12,169 bases of DNA from DATKKX01 sp035542775 (GTDB lineage Bacteria; Planctomycetota; Phycisphaerae; UBA1845; UTPLA1), in contig DATKKX010000425.1 of the NCBI GenBank assembly GCA_035542775.1, positions 1-12,169 on the forward strand, read 5' to 3'. The notes beneath the pieces were generated by a model. That model had not been told where the DNA came from and made no database searches. It saw only the letters and a program-made list of their open reading frames with translations. The first letter of the stretch is position 1. Each line of letters begins with the position of its first letter. Position numbers and translations under genes: made by a program. Below are positions 1 to 8,043 of the stretch, one piece after another.

Positions 1-2
1 GC

Positions 3-1085
3 GCTAACGACCGCGAACCGACGCTGGATCAGGACTACCCGTGCGCGCCGCAGGCTGCTCACCCAGCCGCAAACACGCTGGAGCTGCGGCATGTCACCGA
101 TGTCCTCGTACAACGAAGCCGCATCGGCTGGCGTTTTGCCATCTCTCTCACTCTCAGCGTGTTGATCATCGTGGCGGGAATCGTCGTATCGCTCGCGGTC
201 GCCGGATCCGGCTTGGTCGTGCCGAGTATTCTGGCCATTCTGGTCGTTGGGATAATGATGCTGATCCTCGTTTTCCTAGCTGGCAAGAGATGGGAAAAAC
301 AGATTCGGCGAATCTCGTCAGAGGCGCATGACCGCGATCTCGGTTCGCTCGTACGTGAAGCTGCCGAGCATTATTTCCTGGCCGCAGGACCGTATGAGGT
401 AGCGAAGACCATCGCTGTAGAGTTGGCCCGATGCGGCCGCCAGGGTGTGGCCATACGCATTCAATCTGAAGAGCCGTTCGAGCAGGTACAGCCGTTGTCC
501 GTGGCCTTCGAGCCGAGACTGCTGGACGAGGCCGACCCGGCGTTTGACGAATTGTCGACGGCGCTTTCGTCAGCTCAGGAAAAGCACGGAGCCGCGTGGA
601 AGCCCTCATCTGGCACCGACGACATTCTGGGTGTCCGCCGCATCAAGCGCAACATGATCCTGAAAGGGAGTTGGGTGTTAGTGCTTCTGCCGGCGATTTT
701 CTTGATCCGGGCCGCATTCGAGGGGTATCAGCGCGGTGCGCTGACGCCCAACCTGCTGTTCTGGGGACTGATGGTTCTGCTGACGCTTTACGGCCCGGCC
801 CGTGGCGGGTGGTTTGGCACCAAGCAGTGGCTGGTCGCGCCTGCAAGCGTGATCATCCGAAAGGCGAGATCCTGCGACGTGACCAGCCAGGTCCGCTTAT
901 TCCAGCGATGCGAGAGCGTTCTCTGTATGCAGCGCCGGAAGGAAGGCCCGTGGCATGTCGTCATCGCTGACTCTGAGGGCAGCGAGCAGACCATTGCTAC
1001 CGACAGGGAGGTGGTGCTGCTTCTTCGCGCCTGGCTGAGCCCGCTGGAACCTCCGCCGGTTGAACGGCTCAGCGATCTGCGTTAG
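3..1085 (+). CDS. Partial multi-pass membrane protein of unknown function (5' end outside window)
   Basis: The frame is open from the left edge to the TAG at 1083-1085, giving 360 visible residues. The first in-frame GTG (159) lies inside a hydrophobic helix and the residues before it look protein-like, so the real start is probably outside the window. Two closely spaced hydrophobic helices (about visible residues 43-66 and 69-94) form a hairpin. A hydrophilic, mostly helical region (about 97-218) follows, then two more hydrophobic segments (about 221-240 and 250-264). The C-terminal part (about 272-345) starts with 'KQWLVAP' and has alternating beta-type hydrophobicity, recalling a small PH-like domain, which is only an impression. 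I recognise no catalytic motif and no family. The gene converges on the large peptidase gene and shares its terminator region. I am confident it is coding; its function is unknown. Confidence 0.72.
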   Translation, partial: ANDREPTLDQDYPCAPQAAHPAANTLELRHVTDVLVQRSRIGWRFAISLTLSVLIIVAGIVVSLAVAGSGLVVPSILAILVVGIMMLILVFLAGKRWEKQIRRISSEAHDRDLGSLVREAAEHYFLAAGPYEVAKTIAVELARCGRQGVAIRIQSEEPFEQVQPLSVAFEPRLLDEADPAFDELSTALSSAQEKHGAAWKPSSGTDDILGVRRIKRNMILKGSWVLVLLPAIFLIRAAFEGYQRGALTPNLLFWGLMVLLTLYGPARGGWFGTKQWLVAPASVIIRKARSCDVTSQVRLFQRCESVLCMQRRKEGPWHVVIADSEGSEQTIATDREVVLLLRAWLSPLEPPPVERLSDLR

Positions 1086-1151
1086 GCGGCCAAGCCGATC
1101 CGCGGGGCGCGGGCAGTGGCGCCGCCTCAGGCCGACGCGGACCGAAAACAC

Positions 1152-1177
1152 GAGCCCCCGACCGAGGTCGGGGGCTC
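1152..1177. terminator. Bidirectional hairpin between convergent genes
   Basis: A perfect inverted repeat, GAGCCCCCGAC / GTCGGGGGCTC, gives an 11-bp GC-rich stem closed by a 4-nt loop (12 bp if the C-G next to the loop also pairs). It sits between the plus-strand gene ending at 1085 and the minus-strand gene ending at 1234. On the minus strand the stem is followed by GTGTTTTCGG, a short T-run, so it best fits an intrinsic terminator of the peptidase gene. On the plus strand the following bases (AATGTGTG) are poor in T, so it would be weaker there. Confidence 0.7.
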
Positions 1178-1233
1178 AATGTGTGTAGGATCGGCTCTTT
1201 CCTTTAGCCGTCGCCCGCGGCCGGCACGGGCGG

Positions 1234-4200
1234 TTACAGGCCAAGCATCCGATTCACAAACGGCTGGCAGTCGTTCATGTTGACCTGACCGTCGCGGTTG
1301 ATGTCACCACGCATTATGTCGCAGCCGGTGAACTGGGCCGGGTTGAGAATCGCGGTGATAAACAGGTTGATGTCGGCGGCGTTGAGATACCAGTCGCAGT
1401 TCATATCGCCGCGGTTGTCGGGGCCGGTGCAGGTTTCCGTGAACGTGTGGGTGCCCGGTGTGGTGTACAACTGGAGGAGGTACTCGCTATCGAAGCCGTC
1501 AAGGGCCCCAACGCCGCCGAAGGTCCACTCCTGGGCCGCGAAATGGGTGGATCGCCCGCAGGTATAGGCGGGTCGCCGGTAGGCGTAGCTCTTGGTGTAC
1601 TCCCAGCATCGGCCGGTACCGTCGACGCCGAATTCGCCGTAGATATCCAGCAAGTGCGAGCCGTCGGCCTTGTCGGTCAGAATGTAACGATCGTCGCCAT
1701 CGCCGAAGGTGGTCATGGTGTCGATGTCGGCGGGGAATCCGTAGGCTCCCTGGAAGGCGCCCGTGCAGGTGCCGTTGTGGTTCGAATTGACCACCAGGGA
1801 TTGGCCGGCGGGTATGGTCACACCGGTCAGGTTGACGTCCACGTTGACATCCGAGTCACTACTGTGCTGGATGATGATTCCACCCTCGAGAAAGACGAAA
1901 TCGGTGGCGGCGGTATTGGTGATCTCGATGAATTTGGGACAGCCGCCGCTAAGGGTGGCATCGACCACTTCGCTGATGATCACGCAGTCCTCGTTGTAAT
2001 CGATACACGGGTTCGGCGTGCAGCCAGTGCCGTCGCCGTGGTAGATTCCGCCGCCGGCCGTGCACTGTGCCTGGGTGACGAAAGTGCACGTCTGCCCATT
2101 GCAGCAGGCGCCTCGCACGATGCAGGTGGTCGCCCCGGAGAGATCGGACTGGATGAAGTCCGAGGGGATACCGAGACCTCTCGACAGGCCCACGATCGGG
2201 GTGGTCGCATCGACACGCAGCCAGGTCATGTGGATTTCCCCGTTATTGAACATCTCCACCTGGAAGGTGCTCTGGTTGCTGGCGCCCCACTCGGGGATGC
2301 CGACCCAGGACACAGCAATATGGTCGGAAAACGACTTCCAGCTTCTGGTGCCGGCTGTGGGTGTGAAATCGTTGAAGGCCGGCGCGATCCGCGGTTTGGA
2401 GAAGTGGATGGCCAGTGTCTCCTGCCAGGTTGAATCGCCGCTGCCGAAGGTAATGTTGCCGTTTTCGTTCACGTAGAAATTGTTGTAAGCGGTGCCGTAC
2501 AGCCATACCTGGCGGCCCGGAGTGACCTGGACGTAGCCGTCCTCGCTAACGGACATCGTGGTGCCGCCCGACGGGTCGGATGGCAAGGTGGTCGCGGGGT
2601 CGCCGCACATTCTGTAGAAGCTGGCGGAACCGTCGGGGATGAACTTGATGGTGAAGTAGGCAAGATCGAAGCCAGGGCTGCCCGTAAACTGCTGGGTGAA
2701 ATAGTCAGCCTGGGCGATCGTCGTGAAGTGGAAGGGCGTGCAGAACTCGCTCTGCCCACAACCGTTGCTCGCCCGCAGGCGCCAGAAGTACTGGGTTGCG
2801 CCGGTGAGCATGGATTCCAAGGTATGGCTGGTTCCGGTGAGAGTCTTGCTATAGACGACCTGGGAGAAGCCGACATCGGTGGCGACCTGGAGGAAGTAGG
2901 TGTTGGCCTGGGCGGCGGCCTGCCACGTCAGGGTGGGCTGCCGGGCCTGGCCGACGGCCCCGTCCGGCGGGCTGACGAGCACGGGTACAGCCGGCATCGC
3001 ATTTGACACGGCGAGGGAGACGGTGGTGGAACGCGTTTTGCTGGCCGAGGCGCCCGTGATGGTGATGGTGTACTTGCCGGCGCTGGCGCCGGTCAGATTG
3101 GATATGGTCATCACGGAGCTGAAGGGAGGAACCTCCAGGTTGTCACTAAACTGGACCACCGTGCCCGACGGGGTGCCGGCCGCACTCAAGGTCACTGGCT
3201 CGTCGAAGCCTCCGATGGCGCCGACCTGGATGTTGAAGCCCGCCTGGGTAGCCGGCGGGCTGCACACTTCCATGGAGGCGGGGTCGACCTGCAGGGTGAA
3301 ACCAAACGGCCGGGGCAGCTCCATGGCCGGATCGCCAAGAATGACGAACTCTTCCATGAAATCGCGGCACTTGTCCGCATGCAGAGGCGGCGTATGGCCG
3401 GAAACGCCGTCCCAGCCGCCGTAGTCCTTGAGGAAGCGGTACATGCCATTGAGCCAGGCGGGCCCGATCTCCCAATTGCCATCATCGAACATCGAGGCGA
3501 AGAAGGCCTTTTCGCAAGCCACGGAGGGGGCCCAGGATTCGGCGTCGCCCCAATAGATGAACTGCGAAGCAGAGATGTAGGCCGCCGCGCCCTTGTTGGC
3601 GGCGCGCAGCCAGGTTTCGCCGAAGCACTCGGGGAGCTCATACTGAGCGGTATGGCAGGACCAGCCCATGGCAAGGCCGTAGAGCCCGTTGTTGGTCAAG
3701 GCATTCACGTCGGACTGATAGAACTGCGGATTCCACCAGCCGGTGTCGGCGCTATGTCCCATGTATACGGTCCACAGGCAGCCGGCGTTGACAGCGGCGG
3801 CCACCTGAGCGGTGGTGCCACCTAGTGAGCCGTATACCTTAGTGGCGGTATAGCCATTGGGGGTGAAATACTTATCGACGACCCAATTATGCGTGGCCTC
3901 CGCCAGCGCCGCCACATCGGAAGCGGAATTGGCGAGGAAGGTCCCGCGCTTGACGTAGTCGGGATCAGAGAAGTTGCCTGACTCGACTTTGACGATTTTA
4001 TCAACGACGGTTTGAAGCTGGCTCACGGTTTGCACGGACAAGCGCCCGATGGGTATCTCCGGGTACCAGTCGTCACCCGGATCCATGCAGACATACGGCC
4101 AGTCGGTGGTGCCCTGCCGGGGTCCCAGGCCGACGAAGTGCGGGATGGTGCTGGAGGTGGAGGTGGATCCGTTGGTGTCGCCGATGATAACGACATAATC

Positions 4201-6264
4201 GGGGGCCTCCGCGGTACCCCAGAGCGAAACTATGTGGGCCTTAATGGCGGTGTTGGGCGTGCCGGAGGCCACGGTATAGGTGGTCACATTGAAGCCGCGG
4301 TTCTGCCGTAAGGCGATCAACTGGTTCAGGGGGGCGCTGCCGACGAAGGCGGGAGGGGTAACGACGAGATAGTTCTTTGCCGGAGGCCTCGGCAGGCTCA
4401 TGCTGGGATCACCCAGCAGCTCGAACATCTCGGCATAGTCGCGGCTCACCGGCGCGGTCGGTCCGTAAGCGGTGATGAAAGTGGCCATTCCGGTCTGAAA
4501 TGCCGGGGACAGGATCCGCTGGCCGCCGCCATAAATCGCGGCCATGTCATATCGATAGACGTCCCTCCAGGTGGACCAATCGTACACGCGCCCATAAGTG
4601 GGGCCGTAGCAGGCGCAGCCGGATTTGTTTCCAACGCGGAGGAATTTCTCATGCAGGATCGGCTCATAGGGGTCGAATGCAAAAGCGGAAGGGTTGCAAC
4701 TGTAGCTGATGATCAGGGGGTACAAATTCACGTTGCTCAAGGCGTCGATGTCGTCGAAGGTGAATTCGGGAGTGTGCCATCGATCAATTGCGCTGTGGCC
4801 AAAGAAGATGGTGAGGAAATTGCCGTCGTTGAACGAATCGGTCACGTCGGCGGTGGTGGCGCCCAGGGTGTAGTACAGCTTTCTGGCCACGATGTTGTTG
4901 GGTTCGATGTAGTTACTGATGATCTCGTCCTGGATGGCCTCGGCCTGGGCGTCCGGGTCGGGGGAGGCGAGGAAGGTGGCCCGCCTGACGTAAGTCGGAT
5001 CGGCGTACACGCCGTTTTCAACGTAGAGCGTCTTATCCACCACGTTCTGCAAATCGCTGACGGTTCGCAGCGCCCAGCGCCCGAAGGGGATATCGGGGTA
5101 CCAGTCGTCACCTGCATCCATGCAGGCATACGGCAAATCGGTCCAGCAGTGGTTGGCGCCCCCACCCATCCAGGCGGGGACGGTGTTTGACACAGCCGTC
5201 GAGTCATAGAGATGGGCGTCGCCGATGATCAGCAGGTAATCAGGCGGCGTCCTGCTGCTGTACAGTCCCTGGATGTAGCTCCTGATCTGGGTCCGGTCCG
5301 TTCCCACGGCGACGGTGTGGGTGATTACGTTGAATCCCTGGGCCATCTTGGCGACGGCAAATTGGATCAGGGGGGCACTGCCCGCCAAGTCCTGCGCGGT
5401 GATGATCAGAAAGGTCTCAGCGCTGCGGCCGCCCGCGGGCAGGGGCGGCGGATTCAGGACGGTTTTCATGACAGGGGAAGTGCGTCGCAAGCTGTTGCAG
5501 TCGAAACCACTCTTTCCGCCCTGGAAGCGAATGTGAACGCGAAGCTCGGGCCAGACCGTCAGTTGACCGCGCGCGGGGTTGTACGCTACCGGCCGCACCT
5601 CGAGGTGATGCAGATGGAGCCAGTTCATGATGCCAGCCTCGGCGACGACGGCACGCTCTTCGGGCAGCGACGCATCGGCGGCATAAGCGGATTTCTGGAA
5701 TTGGAAGGGCCCCTTGTGGCTGTCATGCGAAACCGAGCCGTCGGCCGGCCCGGGCTGCTTGTCCTGGGACGGCGGCTGGTCATCACCGAAATCGGGAACG
5801 GCCAGCGCCAGAGGCTGGAACGGAAGCACCGGATAGGGGAAGCCGATGCCGGCCAGATCGATCACCCGGGCTTCGCCTCGGTCGACGGTCACGTCAAGGA
5901 CCGCGCCTTCCGGGGCGCAGAGCATTCGTCGAAGAACCGGCAAGCCGGGCAGACCTTCATCACCGCCGAGGTCCGCGCCGCGACAACGAACCTGCACAAA
6001 CGTACCCGCCTCTGTTTCGATCTGGGACAGTTCGACGCCGGGGATGACTGCGCTCAAGTCCAAGCCAGCGTCGTCGTAAGCATCGACGTGGACAAAGGCG
6101 TTGGATGGTTTTGCGGTTTCACCTTCCGGGACGGGGGCGGCGCCGGGGGGCGGCGTGGAAACCCACGTTCCGGCACTCACATCGAGCGCTGCAGACACGA
6201 GCAAGCTTGTCGCGATAACAAGCATGTACCGCATCCGAATCAAGCCAGATCGCCGAATTGACAT
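1234..6264 (-). CDS. Secreted gingipain-type (C25) cysteine peptidase with two catalytic domains and C-terminal dockerin-like module
   Basis: This 1676-residue exported protein has a signal peptide at 1-31 (basic start, hydrophobic 13-26, likely cut after VSA). Residues about 55-250 resemble the C25 propeptide, with 'GLPGLPV...APEGA' near 105-121 and 'YNPARGQLTVWPE' near 228-240. Two peptidase domains follow, about 284-625 and 632-985. Each carries 'MDxGDDWYPxIPxGR' and a His/Cys pair: His490/Cys523 and His837/Cys870. Both pairs are 33 residues apart, like His211/Cys244 of gingipain RgpB. Then come an Ig-like region (about 988-1087), an Fn3-like domain (1093-1182), an unassigned beta-rich region (1190-1378), a Cys-rich linker (1381-1420), a lamin-tail-like region (about 1426-1562) and a dockerin-like pair (1618-1676). 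Start ATG 6264 has GGGAG (6272-6276) 7 nt upstream. The likely role is extracellular or surface proteolysis; specificity is unknown. No Bacteroidetes type IX secretion domain is visible. Confidence 0.9.
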   Translation of the reverse strand: MSIRRSGLIRMRYMLVIATSLLVSAALDVSAGTWVSTPPPGAAPVPEGETAKPSNAFVHVDAYDDAGLDLSAVIPGVELSQIETEAGTFVQVRCRGADLGGDEGLPGLPVLRRMLCAPEGAVLDVTVDRGEARVIDLAGIGFPYPVLPFQPLALAVPDFGDDQPPSQDKQPGPADGSVSHDSHKGPFQFQKSAYAADASLPEERAVVAEAGIMNWLHLHHLEVRPVAYNPARGQLTVWPELRVHIRFQGGKSGFDCNSLRRTSPVMKTVLNPPPLPAGGRSAETFLIITAQDLAGSAPLIQFAVAKMAQGFNVITHTVAVGTDRTQIRSYIQGLYSSRTPPDYLLIIGDAHLYDSTAVSNTVPAWMGGGANHCWTDLPYACMDAGDDWYPDIPFGRWALRTVSDLQNVVDKTLYVENGVYADPTYVRRATFLASPDPDAQAEAIQDEIISNYIEPNNIVARKLYYTLGATTADVTDSFNDGNFLTIFFGHSAIDRWHTPEFTFDDIDALSNVNLYPLIISYSCNPSAFAFDPYEPILHEKFLRVGNKSGCACYGPTYGRVYDWSTWRDVYRYDMAAIYGGGQRILSPAFQTGMATFITAYGPTAPVSRDYAEMFELLGDPSMSLPRPPAKNYLVVTPPAFVGSAPLNQLIALRQNRGFNVTTYTVASGTPNTAIKAHIVSLWGTAEAPDYVVIIGDTNGSTSTSSTIPHFVGLGPRQGTTDWPYVCMDPGDDWYPEIPIGRLSVQTVSQLQTVVDKIVKVESGNFSDPDYVKRGTFLANSASDVAALAEATHNWVVDKYFTPNGYTATKVYGSLGGTTAQVAAAVNAGCLWTVYMGHSADTGWWNPQFYQSDVNALTNNGLYGLAMGWSCHTAQYELPECFGETWLRAANKGAAAYISASQFIYWGDAESWAPSVACEKAFFASMFDDGNWEIGPAWLNGMYRFLKDYGGWDGVSGHTPPLHADKCRDFMEEFVILGDPAMELPRPFGFTLQVDPASMEVCSPPATQAGFNIQVGAIGGFDEPVTLSAAGTPSGTVVQFSDNLEVPPFSSVMTISNLTGASAGKYTITITGASASKTRSTTVSLAVSNAMPAVPVLVSPPDGAVGQARQPTLTWQAAAQANTYFLQVATDVGFSQVVYSKTLTGTSHTLESMLTGATQYFWRLRASNGCGQSEFCTPFHFTTIAQADYFTQQFTGSPGFDLAYFTIKFIPDGSASFYRMCGDPATTLPSDPSGGTTMSVSEDGYVQVTPGRQVWLYGTAYNNFYVNENGNITFGSGDSTWQETLAIHFSKPRIAPAFNDFTPTAGTRSWKSFSDHIAVSWVGIPEWGASNQSTFQVEMFNNGEIHMTWLRVDATTPIVGLSRGLGIPSDFIQSDLSGATTCIVRGACCNGQTCTFVTQAQCTAGGGIYHGDGTGCTPNPCIDYNEDCVIISEVVDATLSGGCPKFIEITNTAATDFVFLEGGIIIQHSSDSDVNVDVNLTGVTIPAGQSLVVNSNHNGTCTGAFQGAYGFPADIDTMTTFGDGDDRYILTDKADGSHLLDIYGEFGVDGTGRCWEYTKSYAYRRPAYTCGRSTHFAAQEWTFGGVGALDGFDSEYLLQLYTTPGTHTFTETCTGPDNRGDMNCDWYLNAADINLFITAILNPAQFTGCDIMRGDINRDGQVNMNDCQPFVNRMLGL
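1237..1413 (-). other. C-terminal dockerin-like calcium-binding module (coding segment)
   Basis: Protein residues 1618-1676 hold two 12-residue calcium loops with the pattern DxNxDxxxNxxD: D1620 to D1631 and D1654 to D1665, each followed by a short helix. The second loop is canonical (D-I-N-R-D-G). The first has Trp1625 where Gly is normal. Such modules are frequent at the C-termini of exported planctomycete proteins; their partner (cohesin or other anchor) is generally unknown, and no cohesin is seen in this window. Confidence 0.8.
3310..5415 (-). repeat. Tandem duplication of the C25 peptidase domain within the 1676-residue protein
   Basis: Copy 1 is about 4390-5415 and copy 2 about 3310-4371. 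Both start with a strand of 'FLIITA'/'YLVVTP' type followed by 'GSAPL'. Both then contain 'GFNV.T.TVA.GT', 'PDY..IIGD', 'MDxGDDWYPxIPxGR', 'TVS.LQ.VVDK', a 'GHS' histidine and a 'S-C' nucleophile, and end in 'LGDPxMxLPRP'. Equivalent dyad residues are 347 residues apart and the closing LGDP motifs 359 apart. The copies have diverged widely but neither has lost a catalytic residue. Confidence 0.85.
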
Positions 6265-6285
6265 CTTGGTGCTCCCTTTGGGTCA

Positions 6286-6300
6286 GGTCCTTTAGGGACC
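6286..6300 (-). other. Small hairpin in the peptidase mRNA leader
   Basis: GGTCC / GGACC forms a 5-bp stem with a 5-nt loop, 21 nt upstream of the peptidase start codon and 9 nt upstream of its GGGAG. It is short enough to be chance. Confidence 0.25.
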
Positions 6301-6343
6301 GGTGTGTCGGTGCGCCCCACCTGCGAGGTCCATCGTGAAGTTC

Positions 6344-6352
6344 AGTATAACA
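6344..6352 (-). promoter_or_regulatory. Candidate extended -10 promoter of the peptidase gene
   Basis: On the minus strand the bases read TGT-TATACT, a TGn-extended -10 box with five of six matches to TATAAT. No good -35 lies 16-18 bp upstream, as expected for an extended -10 promoter. Transcription would start near 6337, leaving a leader of about 73 nt before the start codon at 6264. The local sequence is markedly more AT-rich than its surroundings. This assumes a housekeeping sigma factor with E. coli-like preferences. Confidence 0.45.
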
Positions 6353-6643
6353 GATTCAATATTCCAGGGATAGCCAGCGGGCATCCAATTTACGGCCTGT
6401 GGCGAGGCACGATGACGACGTGCAGGCTTGGAAAACCGAAACTCGCCCGGGGAGAACGCTGATGTTGCTCCGGGCTGCCCCGCGAGTCGATCCAAGACGG
6501 TGGACGGTATGATCACGCGCATCCCGCTCCGAAAATGCCGGCGGCGGCAAGACGATTGGCCTCAGGATGGCCGCTGAGCCGTTGTTGTGCGTATCGGCAA
6601 GCACGGCGCTCGGCCCTGCGACATGTCCTAGCGCTATCGGACG

Positions 6644-6652
6644 TGTTAGTAT
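6644..6652 (+). promoter_or_regulatory. Weak candidate extended -10 for the nitrilase gene
   Basis: TGT-TAGTAT has the TGn extension but only four of six matches to TATAAT, and no -35 box is recognisable upstream. It would give a leader of about 110 nt before 6770. It is offered only as the best candidate in this stretch. Confidence 0.2.
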
Positions 6653-6769
6653 CTTCCCTTAGATTCGGCCGGGCGTGCAAACGCTGTCGAGAGGAAATGG
6701 AGCAGGGACATATTCGGGAAGGCGGCCGTTCCAGTATGTAGCCAGGAGTGCTTACCACGGGGCAGGGGC

Positions 6770-8002
6770 ATGATCGCGGCGTGCGGACAGATGACGGCGA
6801 CTACGATGGACCAGGCGGCCAGCGTCTGGGGCGTCGTCGGCAAGCTGGCGCGGCAGGCGCATGAGGCCAAGGCGGATCTGCTGGTGCTGCCGGAGGCGAC
6901 GTATCCGGCCTATTGGCTGGAGTCGGTGGAGCGCTACAGGCGGGCAGACATCGAGCGGAGCGCGGCGGTGCTGGCGCGGTTATCGAAGCTGGCGGCGGAG
7001 AACGCCTTATGGCTCGTGGCCGGGTTCGTCGAGGAAGAGGACGAGCGGCTGTTCAACAGCGCCGCGGTCATCGATCGCTCCGGCAAGCTCGTCGGAACGG
7101 CCCGCAAGAACTTCCTCTGGGACTGCGACCATCGCTGGTTCGCGCCGGGCGAGGCGATATCCACGTTCGACACGGAGTTCGGCAGGATGGGCGTGCTGAT
7201 CTGTGCGGACGCCCGAATGCCGGAGATCGCTGCGACGCTGGCCCATGATAGAGCCAATCTGATCGTGCAGCCGACCGCCTGGGTGAACACAAGCAAGATC
7301 CGGCGGACGTACCGCAACATCCAGCCCGATTTTCTGATCCGGGCCCGGGCGATGGAGTGCGGTGTGCCGTTCGTGTGCAGCAGCAAGAGCGGACGAGAGG
7401 GGACGATTCTGGAATACGTCGGGCAGAGCCAGATCGTGGCCGGCGACGGGACGGTCCTGGCGAAGGCGGCCATCGGCGGGGACGAATTGATCGCGGCCCA
7501 GGCGGCGCCGAAGACGCCCCGGCCGCTCGGGATCGCGGACCATTTGCGCAGGCGGCTGCTCAGCCCGGAGCCGCCGTTTCGGGCGGAACAGCCCGGCGGG
7601 AGATGCAGGATTCCACTGAAGGCCGATCTCAGTGCCATGGCCGCGGCACTGGCCAGGGCTGCGGCGCGCACGGCGAAGATCAGCGCCGCGGATCTGTCCG
7701 GTTTCGCGGCGGCACGTTGCGCGGTCCTGGACGGGGCCCAAGTGCTGCTGGTCGAGGGGCGGCTGATGGACGACACGACGGCACGAGCCCGGGCGGCGGA
7801 GAACCGGGCGTTCGTGATCGTCGCGTCGGACAAGGTCTACAAAGTGATTGATCCGGACGGCGCGGTCGCCTGGGGAGAGGGCGACTGGAGCGACACGCTG
7901 GAAGTCGATCTGGGCCAGGCCGATATGAAGCAGTTCACGCCGGAGACGGACATGTGGGGCGGGCGGCGGGTGGGGTCATATCGTCTGGGCGATCACGGCT
8001 AG
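6770..8002 (+). CDS. Nitrilase-superfamily carbon-nitrogen hydrolase with C-terminal degenerate nitrilase half-domain
   Basis: This 410-residue protein should hydrolyse an amide or other non-peptide C-N bond; its substrate is unknown. Residues 1-245 form a nitrilase domain with the Glu-Lys-Cys triad: Glu42 in 'LPEATYP', Lys113 in 'RKNFLWD' and Cys145 in 'ICADARMPE'. 'RWFAPGE' at 122-128 and 'RARAMECGVPFV' at 191-202 are further family landmarks. Family members usually end near 260-320. Here a linker (about 250-310) leads to a second region (about 311-410) that resembles the second half of a nitrilase ('RARAAENRAFVIV', 'DPDGAVAW', terminal 'DMWGGRRVGSY') but lacks Glu, Lys and Cys. ATG 6770 fits the usual N-terminus of the family. 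Its AGGGG (6764-6768) is only 1 nt away, too close, so translation initiation may be weak or atypical. No signal peptide is visible, so it is probably cytoplasmic. It is apparently a single-gene unit. Confidence 0.85.
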   Translation: MIAACGQMTATTMDQAASVWGVVGKLARQAHEAKADLLVLPEATYPAYWLESVERYRRADIERSAAVLARLSKLAAENALWLVAGFVEEEDERLFNSAAVIDRSGKLVGTARKNFLWDCDHRWFAPGEAISTFDTEFGRMGVLICADARMPEIAATLAHDRANLIVQPTAWVNTSKIRRTYRNIQPDFLIRARAMECGVPFVCSSKSGREGTILEYVGQSQIVAGDGTVLAKAAIGGDELIAAQAAPKTPRPLGIADHLRRRLLSPEPPFRAEQPGGRCRIPLKADLSAMAAALARAAARTAKISAADLSGFAAARCAVLDGAQVLLVEGRLMDDTTARARAAENRAFVIVASDKVYKVIDPDGAVAWGEGDWSDTLEVDLGQADMKQFTPETDMWGGRRVGSYRLGDHG

Positions 8003-8043
8003 TGCTCGACCTGCCGTTCAGGCGGAGCCAGCTGCAGAACAGC

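Larger units (their letters stand above)
6265..6769. other. Intergenic region between divergent peptidase and nitrilase genes
   Basis: This stretch of 505 bp holds no convincing gene. Short frames on both strands lack ribosome binding sites and have low-complexity Arg/Ala/Pro-rich translations typical of GC-rich noncoding DNA. I see the peptidase promoter candidate near 6344, a weak plus-strand box near 6644, and a poor imperfect inverted repeat around 6558-6580. No tRNA or clear riboswitch is apparent. Confidence 0.6.

Noticed and set aside
1447..2433. A 328-codon plus-strand frame antisense to the 3' part of the peptidase gene
   Set aside because: Gly/Val/Asp-rich translation without motifs; the opposite strand encodes the Cys-rich, lamin-tail-like and beta-rich modules.
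5212..6261. A 349-codon plus-strand frame antisense to the 5' part of the C25 peptidase gene
   Set aside because: It lacks domain signatures and a ribosome binding site, and covers the recognisable signal peptide, propeptide and first catalytic domain of the minus-strand gene.
6558..6580. Imperfect inverted repeat (GGCCTCAG / CTGAGCC) as an operator or terminator
   Set aside because: It has a bulge, a short stem and no T-run, and is not placed at a gene end or promoter; likely chance in GC-rich DNA.
6292..6758. Short minus-strand frames in the intergenic region as possible small genes
   Set aside because: No ribosome binding sites, Arg/Ser/Pro-rich translations, and they overlap one another in different frames.
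6934..7833. A 299-codon minus-strand frame opposite the nitrilase gene
   Set aside because: Ser/Ala/Arg-rich with no motif; the plus strand carries the complete nitrilase triad.
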